From contig NZ_WMIG01000002.1 of the NCBI RefSeq assembly GCF_009711205.1, positions 608,223 to 672,222 of the forward strand: 64,000 nucleotides of DNA, in the 5' to 3' direction. This DNA is from Paracoccus litorisediminis (GTDB lineage: Bacteria > Pseudomonadota > Alphaproteobacteria > Rhodobacterales > Rhodobacteraceae). This document shows positions 53,984-64,000 of the stretch, piece after piece; positions within the stretch are counted from its first letter, which is position 1, and each line of letters begins with the position of its first letter. A program made the translations under genes and the position numbers. The notes under the pieces are model-generated. The model saw only the letters and a list, made by a program, of their open reading frames with translations. It did not search any database and was not told where the DNA came from.

Positions 53984-54109
53984 TCAGCCTTGGCGGGCTT
54001 TGAAACGCGGGTTGGTCTTGTTGATGACATAGATGCGGCCTTTACGGCGCACAACTTGGCAATCGCGGTGACGGCTCTTGAGCGAGCGGAGCGAATTGCG
54101 AACCTTCAT
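53984..54109 (-). CDS. rpmJ: 50S ribosomal protein L36, zinc-ligand-poor type
   Basis: A 41-residue protein, [20 protein letters not shown], ending K-A-R-Q-G. It is the last large-subunit protein. Only one of the usual zinc-ribbon cysteines remains, as in the C-minus (YkgO-like) form common in alphaproteobacteria. GAGAAGACCC lies just upstream of the ATG. The short length kept it below a normal ORF cut-off. Confidence 0.95.
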   Translation of the reverse strand: MKVRNSLRSLKSRHRDCQVVRRKGRIYVINKTNPRFKARQG

Positions 54110-54191
54110 GGGTCTTCTCCTATCGCGGCGCATCGCAAAAGGCGCCATGGAATTGAAATGCCCCGGTCATTGCCCGGGGCGCGGAATTAGA

Positions 54192-54266
54192 TGGTGGGCG
54201 GTACTGGGATCGAACCAGTGGCCACTACGATGTCAACGTAGTGCTCTACCGCTGAGCTAACCGCCC
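54192..54266 (-). tRNA. tRNA-Val (anticodon GAC)
   Basis: A 75-nt cloverleaf is seen on the minus strand with encoded CCA. The acceptor stem is GGGCGGT/ACCGCCC, the D arm GCTC..GAGC, and the anticodon stem CTACG with loop T-T-G-A-C-A-T (anticodon GAC). The T arm contains TTCGATC. Discriminator A, then CCA. Confidence 0.95.
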
Positions 54267-54466
54267 ACTTGCCCGGCGATCTGTGCGCTTTCGCGTCCAT
54301 TTCTCCTTGGTCTGCGGCTCTATATATACGCCTGTCGGGGGCTGCAACCCCCTTTTGCAATGTTTCTGAACCGGACTTGGCTCAAGCTGAACTTGGGCTA
54401 TAACCGGAACTGTATTCCGCCCGGCAGATCTTGCCCAGCCAGCCGAGTTCCCAAGGATTTCCGTGC

Positions 54467-55330
54467 ATGAGCCTGGACGACAAAACCTTCGATCTATCGC
54501 GCCCTGAAAACTGGCTGGGCGGCGTGATCTTTGCCTCGCCGCATTCAGGGCGCTGTTATCCCGACTGGTTTCTGGCCGAATCGCGCCTTGATCCACAGAA
54601 TCTGCGCTCATCCGAGGATGCTTTCGTCGATCGGCTGATTGCGCCGGCGCTGGATCACGGTGCGGTGGTGCTGACAGCGCGAGTTCCGCGCTGTGTCGTC
54701 GACCTCAATCGCGGGCCGGATGAAATCGACCCTCTGGTCGTCGCGGGTGCGGTTCCCCGGATCATGAGCCCGCGAATCATGGCCGGGCTGGGGGTGATTC
54801 CGCGCGTTGTCTCGCAAGGGCGGGTGATTCACGACCGTCCCATTGCCAGGGAAGAGGCCGATTTGCGAATCGCCCGGCTCTGGCATCCCTATCACCATGC
54901 CCTTTCCGCCCTGATCGACGAGGCGATCAGCCGCTTTGGCGGGGCGATTCTGATCGACATGCATTCCATGCCTCGCGATGCCCTCGCGCATCTGCCGCGC
55001 CCGCGTCCGGATTTCGTGCTTGGTGACCGTAACGGCGTTTCGGCCGCGCCCCGGATCGCCAAAGCTGTCGTCGAGGCCGTTTCGGGCGAAGGTTTCCGCG
55101 TGCAGAAGAATTCGCCCTTCTCGGGGGCCTATATCGCGGCGGCCTACGGCAAGCCCACGCGCAATGTCCATGTCGTCCAGCTTGAGCTGGATCGTTCGCT
55201 TTACATGGATGAAAAGCGCATCGAGCCGCGCCCGGACTTCGACATCTTTGCCGCGCGCTTTGCCCGCATCGTCGAAAAGCTGGCCGGATTGCGCCCGGAT
55301 GAAAGCGAATCCGCAATTGCTGCCGAATGA
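54467..55330 (+). CDS. N-formylglutamate amidohydrolase family protein
   Basis: A 287-residue hydrolase from ATG 54467 (AAGGA upstream). F-A-S-P-H-S-G-R-C-Y-P near residues 22-32, S-S-E-D-A-F-V-D, the D-L-N-R-G-P-D-E segment and I-D-M-H-S-M-P are the family metal and active-site motifs. Members hydrolyse N-formylglutamate in histidine degradation. No hut genes are adjacent, so the true substrate is uncertain. The 200 bases between the tRNA and this gene show no other feature. Confidence 0.88.
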   Translation: MSLDDKTFDLSRPENWLGGVIFASPHSGRCYPDWFLAESRLDPQNLRSSEDAFVDRLIAPALDHGAVVLTARVPRCVVDLNRGPDEIDPLVVAGAVPRIMSPRIMAGLGVIPRVVSQGRVIHDRPIAREEADLRIARLWHPYHHALSALIDEAISRFGGAILIDMHSMPRDALAHLPRPRPDFVLGDRNGVSAAPRIAKAVVEAVSGEGFRVQKNSPFSGAYIAAAYGKPTRNVHVVQLELDRSLYMDEKRIEPRPDFDIFAARFARIVEKLAGLRPDESESAIAAE

Positions 55331-55354
55331 TCTCCTGACACAAGGGACCGGAAG

Positions 55355-56245
55355 ATGCAGACCGACTTCGCCGAGCTGATCGGCCAGAATATTGCCCTGA
55401 TCGTCCTTGCGATCGTCATCTTCCTTGCGGTCACCTCGGCCGTTCGCATCGTGCCGCAATCGGAAAAATACGTGGTCGAGCGTTTCGGGCGGCTGCGCTC
55501 GGTGCTGGGGCCGGGGATCAACTTTACCGTGCCCTTCCTTGACCGGGTGGCGCACAAGATCTCGGTGCTGGAGCGGCAATTGCCAACCAGCAGGCAGGAC
55601 GCAATCACTGCCGACAATGTACTGGTGCAGGTCGAAAGCTCGGTCTTCTATCGTATCATTGAGCCTGAAAAGACCGTCTACCGGATCCGCGACATCGACG
55701 CGGCCATTGCCACCACCGTGGCCGGGATCGTGCGTTCCGAAATCGGCACGATGGAGCTGGATCAGGTCCAGTCGAACCGCGCCCGCCTGATCGAGCGCAT
55801 CCGCGAAAGCCTTGCCAATGTCGTTGACGATTGGGGGATCGAGGTAACGCGGGCCGAGATTCTGGACGTGAATCTGGACGATGCCACCCGCGCCGCCATG
55901 TTGCAGCAGTTGAATGCCGAGCGCGCCCGCCGCGCACAGGTGACCGAGGCCGAGGGCAAGCGCCGCGCCGTCGAACTGGCCGCCGATGGCGATCTTTACG
56001 CCGCCGAGCAGCAGGCCAAGGCCAAGCGCATTCTGGCCGAGGCCGAGGCATTCGCCACCAGCGCCATCGCTGGCGCGATCCGCGAAGGCGGGATCGAGGC
56101 CGCGCAATATCAGGTCGCCATGCGTCAGGTCGAGGTGCTGGGCGATGTCGGCAAGGGGCAGGGCAAGCAGACGATCATCCTGCCCGCCTCGGCCGTCGAA
56201 GCGATGGGCGATGCCTTCAAGCTGTTCAAGGGCGGCAAGGCGTGA
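55355..56245 (+). CDS. SPFH/Band 7 (stomatin/QmcA-like) membrane protein
   Basis: A 296-residue protein with one N-terminal transmembrane helix (about residues 13-32) and an SPFH domain: V-P-Q-S-E-K-Y-V-V-E-R-F-G-R, then A-I-T-A-D-N-V-L-V-Q-V. A long Ala/Glu-rich coiled coil follows. Stomatin-like proteins assemble into membrane cages tied to quality control; the exact role is not determined here. The gene for its usual NfeD partner overlaps its stop by one base. Confidence 0.92.
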   Translation: MQTDFAELIGQNIALIVLAIVIFLAVTSAVRIVPQSEKYVVERFGRLRSVLGPGINFTVPFLDRVAHKISVLERQLPTSRQDAITADNVLVQVESSVFYRIIEPEKTVYRIRDIDAAIATTVAGIVRSEIGTMELDQVQSNRARLIERIRESLANVVDDWGIEVTRAEILDVNLDDATRAAMLQQLNAERARRAQVTEAEGKRRAVELAADGDLYAAEQQAKAKRILAEAEAFATSAIAGAIREGGIEAAQYQVAMRQVEVLGDVGKGQGKQTIILPASAVEAMGDAFKLFKGGKA

Positions 56246-56511
56246 TGCACGGCTGGATCTGGATCATCGCGGCACTGGTACTGGGCGCGCTGGAGATCGT
56301 GCTGCCGGGCTGGTTTTTCCTTGGCATCGCGTTGGCGACCGGCCTGATGGGCTTGGCGATACTGGCCGGAATTTGGACCGGGGGCTTGCCGATGGCGCTG
56401 GTGGTGACGGCAGCGCTGAGCGGCGCGATCTGGCTGGGTCTGCGCCGGATCTTTGGCTCGAGCAGGGGGGATGTGCGGATCTGGACCCGCGACATCAACG
56501 ACGACAAATGA
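56245..56511 (+). CDS. NfeD-family membrane protein
   Basis: An 88-residue protein beginning M-H-G-W-I-W-I-I-A-A-L-V-L-G-A-L-E-I. It has hydrophobic helices and V-L-P-G-W-F-F-L-G-I-A-L-A, the NfeD membrane core. The soluble OB domain is missing or very short, so this is the short NfeD1b-like form. It is coupled to the SPFH gene and the Nudix gene by overlapping start/stop codons. Confidence 0.85.
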   Translation: MHGWIWIIAALVLGALEIVLPGWFFLGIALATGLMGLAILAGIWTGGLPMALVVTAALSGAIWLGLRRIFGSSRGDVRIWTRDINDDK

Positions 56512-56912
56512 GCTTTGTTGGCGCGAAACTGATCCTGACGCAGGGCGCGAACCTGCTGACCTGCCTGCGCGACGATTTCGACTGGCTTCCCTTTCCGGGC
56601 CATTGGGACCTGCCCGGCGGTCAGGCCGAGCCGGGCGAGACGCCGATCGAATGCGCACTGAGGGAACTGGATGAGGAATTCGGACTGCGCCTTGATCCCG
56701 CGCGGCTTGCGGGGCAGATCATGCCATCGGTCACCCGTCCGGGGCGCGATTCATGGCTGTTCGTCGGGACGTTGACGATTGATGAAATCGCCTCGATCCG
56801 CTTTGGCGATGAGGGGCAGGAATGGCGGATGATGCCGATTTCTGAATTCGTGGCGCACCCGCGCGCCGTGCCGCATTTCCGCAGCCACGTCGCGCAGGTG
56901 CTGGGGCTTTAG
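56508..56912 (+). CDS. Nudix-family hydrolase
   Basis: A 134-residue Nudix protein. The box reads G-G-Q-A-E-P-G-E-T-P-I-E-C-A-L-R-E-L-D-E-E, with E-L-x-E-E metal ligands and G-L right after. The substrate is unknown. It overlaps nfeD by four bases and the convergent pyrF end by four. Confidence 0.9.
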   Translation: MSFVGAKLILTQGANLLTCLRDDFDWLPFPGHWDLPGGQAEPGETPIECALRELDEEFGLRLDPARLAGQIMPSVTRPGRDSWLFVGTLTIDEIASIRFGDEGQEWRMMPISEFVAHPRAVPHFRSHVAQVLGL

Positions 56913-57598
56913 CGCGGCAGTTCCGCGACGATGGCCTGCGCCGCGGCGCGCGGGTCTGCGGCCTGCCAGATCGGGCGGCCGACGACGATATGGTCGGCAC
57001 CATTGGCGATGGCGGTGGCCGGGGTCTCGATCCGCTTCTGATCGCCCGCATCTGAGCCCGCCGGACGCACGCCCGGTGTCACGATCAAGCGGCCCGCCGA
57101 TTCCGGCAGGGCGCGGATCAGCGCGGCCTCACGCGGGGATGCGATGACACCATCGGCACCGGCCTCAAAGGCGCGGGCGGCGCGGGTGGTCACGATCTCG
57201 GTCACGTCGCCCGGAACGATCAGCCCGGCATCCAGATCCGCGCGGTCCAGCGAGGTCAGGATGGTGACGGCGAGGATCTTCAGGTTCGAGCCCGCCGCAC
57301 CCTGTTTCGCCGCGCGCACGACATGGGGGTCGCCATGCACGGTCAGGAAATCCAGATCATATTGCGCGATGCCGCGTACGGCAGCTTCGACCGTCGCGCC
57401 GATGTCGAAGAACTTCATGTCCAGGAAGATGCGCTTGCCATGTTCCTGTTTCAGCTCATTGGCCAGCGCCAGACCGCCCCCGGTCAGCATGCCAAGACCG
57501 ATCTTGTAGAAGCTGGCGGCGTCGCCGATCTTTTCGGCCAGATCCAGCCCGGCCAGCGCATTCGGCACGTCCAGCGCCACGATCAGACGATCATCCAT
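56909..57598 (-). CDS. pyrF: Orotidine 5'-phosphate decarboxylase PyrF
   Basis: Final step of UMP synthesis. ATG 57598 (M-D-D-R-L-I-V-A-L-D) has GAGG at proper spacing; in-frame ATG 57604 and 57634 are less suitable. Its 229 residues include the catalytic K-x-x-D in L-D-M-K-F-F-D-I-G, preceded by Y-K-I-G near residues 32-35. T-P-G-V-R-P-A and V-G-R-P-I lie near the C terminus. Confidence 0.96.
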   Translation of the reverse strand: MDDRLIVALDVPNALAGLDLAEKIGDAASFYKIGLGMLTGGGLALANELKQEHGKRIFLDMKFFDIGATVEAAVRGIAQYDLDFLTVHGDPHVVRAAKQGAAGSNLKILAVTILTSLDRADLDAGLIVPGDVTEIVTTRAARAFEAGADGVIASPREAALIRALPESAGRLIVTPGVRPAGSDAGDQKRIETPATAIANGADHIVVGRPIWQAADPRAAAQAIVAELPR

Positions 57599-57664
57599 TC
57601 CCATACCTCGATTTTCAGGCAAACTCTGCGACAAACGGCGCGGTTATATGGGGGATGCGCGAGT

Positions 57665-57693
57665 CTTGAAACCCCGTTTCTGGCTGCCCATTT
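57665..57693 (+). promoter_or_regulatory. Putative sigma-32 (RpoH) heat-shock promoter of clpB
   Basis: CTTGAAA at 57,665-57,671 and CCCATTT at 57,687-57,693 match the heat-shock -35 and -10 consensus, with a 15-base spacer. It is about 70 bases ahead of clpB, on the correct strand. Confidence 0.75.
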
Positions 57694-57764
57694 CACAGGC
57701 AGGACCCGACGGGCCGTGCCGAATGCGGGCGGTCCCATGCGGGGGCTGAGGAAAGGAATTTCAT

Positions 57765-62171
<4,407 letters not shown>

Positions 62172-62240
62172 CACACGAAGAAGTTCATCGGCGGTTAACC
62201 CCGCCGCTGCTATCCTTGCACCGTCAAAGGGAGGCTGCCG

Positions 62241-63140
62241 ATGAAGCTCAAATGGTCCGAGGTCACGCCTGAGCCGGTCTATCTGACCCGCCGGGCACTT
62301 ATCGCGGCGGGCATGGCCAGCATCGCCGCCCCGGCCTTTGGCCTGACCGGAAAACCCTCGGCGCTGTCCACCGATGAAAAGCCGAACAGCTTCGAAGAGA
62401 TCACCAATTACAATAACTTCTACGAATTCGGTACCGACAAGACCGATCCGGCGCGCTATTCGGCGACGCTGAAACCCGCGCCTTGGTCGGTCAAGATCGA
62501 CGGTCTGGTGGATCACCCCGGAAATTATGCGGTCGAGGATCTGGCCCCGGATTCCGCGCTGGAAGAGCGCATCTATCGTCTGCGCTGCGTCGAGGCTTGG
62601 TCCATGGTCATTCCCTGGCTGGGTGTGCCGCTGGCCGCGGTCCTGCAAAAGGCCGCTCCGCAAGCTGGGGCGAAATACGTCGCCTTCCAGACGTTGGAAG
62701 ACCCCAAGCAGATGCCGGGTCAGGCCTATAGCAGCGGTATCGACTGGCCCTATCGCGAGGGCCTGCGTCTGGATGAGGCGATGAACCCGCTGACGATTCT
62801 GGCAACCGGGCTCTATGGCAAGGTGCTGCCGAACCAGAACGGCGCGCCGATCCGGCTGGTCGTGCCGTGGAAATACGGCTTCAAGTCGATCAAGTCGATT
62901 GTCGGGATCACCCTGACCGACAAGCAGCCGCAGACGACCTGGCAAATGCTTCAGGCCAATGAATATGGCTTCTATGCCAATGTGAACCCGCAGGTGGACC
63001 ATCCGCGTTGGTCGCAAGCCACCGAACGGCGCATCGGGGCCGGATTGCTGGGCGGGCGTCAGGAAACGCTGATGTTCAATGGCTATGGGGATCAGGTCGC
63101 GCAGATGTATTCCGGCATGGACCTGGCAAAGAACTACTGA
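62241..63140 (+). CDS. msrP: Periplasmic methionine sulfoxide reductase catalytic subunit MsrP (YedY)
   Basis: Molybdopterin protein that repairs oxidised Met in periplasmic proteins. Its 299 residues carry a Tat signal with T-R-R-A-L-I-A-A-G. The Mo-coordinating Cys is in [21 protein letters not shown] and [12 protein letters not shown] are family segments. ATG 62241 follows GGGAGG. It overlaps msrQ by one base. A CGGCGG..CCGCCG hairpin (62,189-62,206) lies upstream, weak as a pgm terminator. Confidence 0.95.
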   Translation: MKLKWSEVTPEPVYLTRRALIAAGMASIAAPAFGLTGKPSALSTDEKPNSFEEITNYNNFYEFGTDKTDPARYSATLKPAPWSVKIDGLVDHPGNYAVEDLAPDSALEERIYRLRCVEAWSMVIPWLGVPLAAVLQKAAPQAGAKYVAFQTLEDPKQMPGQAYSSGIDWPYREGLRLDEAMNPLTILATGLYGKVLPNQNGAPIRLVVPWKYGFKSIKSIVGITLTDKQPQTTWQMLQANEYGFYANVNPQVDHPRWSQATERRIGAGLLGGRQETLMFNGYGDQVAQMYSGMDLAKNY

Positions 63141-63793
63141 TGGCGCAGCGCCTGACCCGCTGGTTGCGACATGTCCCGGTCTGGCTAGTCTGGGTCTTGG
63201 CGGCTATCCCGTTGGCCCTACTGGTCTGGGACACATTACAGGGTAATCTTGGCGTCGAGCCGGTTCGAGACATCGAGCATCGGCTTGGCCGCACCGCGCT
63301 GTATTTTCTGATTGCCACGCTGTCGGTCACACCGCTGCTGCGGCTGACCCGGATCAACCTTGTCCGTTTCCGGCAGGCCCTGGGGTTGATCTGCTTTTCC
63401 TATGCCGTCCTGCATCTAGCGGCATGGGTCGTCTTAGACATGGCACTGCTTTGGGCGCAAATGCTCAAGGATGTGGTCAAGCGGCCCTACCTGATCTTTG
63501 GAATGCTGGCCTTTCTGATGCTGCTGTCTCTGGCGGTAACCTCGAACCGCTTTTCGATCCGCCGGATGCGGGCAGGGTGGAAGCGTCTTCACCGCCTGAT
63601 CTATCCCGCAGCCATTCTCGCGTCGCTGCATTGGATCTGGGCTCTGAAGCTATGGGAGCGGAAGCCAGCACTGATTCTTGCGTCGATTCTGCTGTTGCTC
63701 GGCCTGCGATTCTTCTGGTTTTTGCGTCTGGGGGCGCGTTTCCGCAGCGTGCGACCCGATCCGAAACCGGTGACACCACAACGCGTCGAATAG
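63140..63793 (+). CDS. msrQ: Heme-binding membrane subunit MsrQ
   Basis: Quinol-linked membrane partner that feeds electrons to MsrP. It has 217 residues with about six helices. Likely heme-ligand His are in A-V-L-H-L-A-A-W, K-R-L-H-R-L-I-Y and A-S-L-H-W-I-W. W-V-L-A-A-I-P-L near the start matches the family. The start at 63140 shares one base with the msrP stop. Confidence 0.93.
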   Translation: MAQRLTRWLRHVPVWLVWVLAAIPLALLVWDTLQGNLGVEPVRDIEHRLGRTALYFLIATLSVTPLLRLTRINLVRFRQALGLICFSYAVLHLAAWVVLDMALLWAQMLKDVVKRPYLIFGMLAFLMLLSLAVTSNRFSIRRMRAGWKRLHRLIYPAAILASLHWIWALKLWERKPALILASILLLLGLRFFWFLRLGARFRSVRPDPKPVTPQRVE

Positions 63794-64000
63794 AATATAT
63801 AACAAACTCAATAACTTACCAACAATTTCATATTTTTGTGGTTTTTGCTCTTGCGGGTTTTGGCGGTGATCCGTAAATACGCCTTCACCGAGCCGGCAGG
63901 GTGCTGGAGCGGTTCGGACGGATGGCCTTGATGGTTGTTTGTCTGGTAAAATCGGGAAGTTTGATGGCTTGTGCGGCGCCTGATGAGAAGATGGCGCGGT
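63794..64000. other. AT-rich intergenic tail, unassigned
   Basis: The first about 60 bases after msrQ are strongly AT-rich (ATATATAACAAACTC, then CATATTTTTGTGG), unlike the G+C-rich surroundings. An ATG at 63922 opens a frame (M-A-L-M-V-V-C-L) that runs to the edge; with no ribosome site or recognised motif it is not called a gene. Confidence 0.5.

Noticed and set aside
54192..54266. Reading the tRNA as tRNA-Asp (GTC) from the plus strand
   Set aside because: Only the minus strand gives the T-loop TTCGATC, the D arm and the encoded CCA, so the anticodon is GAC (Val).
63922..64000. Partial frame M-A-L-M-V-V-C-L at the right edge as a gene
   Set aside because: No ribosome-binding site, no known motif and only 26 codons visible.

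Overview
The window looks like a chromosomal segment of a Paracoccus-type alphaproteobacterium (Rhodobacterales). This rests on high G+C, rho-mnmE-mnmG-rsmG-parA-parB synteny, and a xoxF / cytochrome c553i (xoxG) / xoxJ block beside glutathione-dependent formaldehyde oxidation genes, an arrangement described in Paracoccus denitrificans. Most genes are tightly packed, with many ATGA-type start/stop overlaps. No phage, CRISPR array or complete insertion sequence was seen.

Region 1 (1-6.6 kb): rho (5' end outside the window), mnmE, mnmG, rsmG, parA and parB. Two exact 16-bp parS sites sit over the start regions of mnmG and rsmG, so this is probably near the chromosome origin. This block looks less G+C-rich than the rest. 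Region 2 (6.6-11.6 kb): grpE-hrcA on the minus strand, then rph, rdgB, a Rid-family gene, hemW and a YbaN-type membrane protein on the plus strand.

Region 3 (11.6-27.7 kb) is a C1/methanol oxidation island. It holds gfa, flhA and fghA (glutathione-dependent formaldehyde to formate), xoxF (methanol dehydrogenase with the lanthanide-type extra Asp), xoxG and xoxJ. Next to these are the accessory genes known from PQQ-dependent alcohol oxidation clusters: a CXXCW-type protein, two beta-propellers, an SRPBCC (MxaD-like) protein, a periplasmic binding protein, an ABC ATPase and an ABC-2 permease. Two unrecognised exported proteins, a Clp-type protease with a ten-Asp tail and an outer-membrane barrel are interspersed; mobA closes the run.

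Region 4 (27.7-35.3 kb): a minus-strand thiamin operon led by a TPP riboswitch (thiD-thiO-thiS-thiG-thiE-thiF-thiY-tenA-thiZ-thiX). It has thiazole synthesis, coupling and a pyrimidine salvage transporter but no thiC. The thiZ ATPase carries a dispersed repeat inserted in frame. Region 5 (35.3-41.1 kb): UDP-glucuronate formation, a ketoglutarate-semialdehyde-type dehydrogenase, a HAD hydrolase, aroQ and a response regulator.

Region 6 (41.1-53.8 kb): a hybrid histidine kinase diverges from an acyl-CoA ligase / Liv-type ABC transporter / PaaK-like ligase cluster, probably for sensing, uptake and CoA activation of an unidentified carboxylate. After it come an exported protein with an apparently dead caspase-like domain plus two peptidoglycan-binding domains, and a small DMT-type transporter. 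Region 7 (53.8-64 kb): rpmJ, tRNA-Val(GAC), an N-formylglutamate amidohydrolase, SPFH-NfeD-Nudix, pyrF, clpB with a sigma-32-like promoter, pgm and msrPQ. The last about 200 bases are AT-rich and unassigned. There is no gene-free stretch above about 300 bases.
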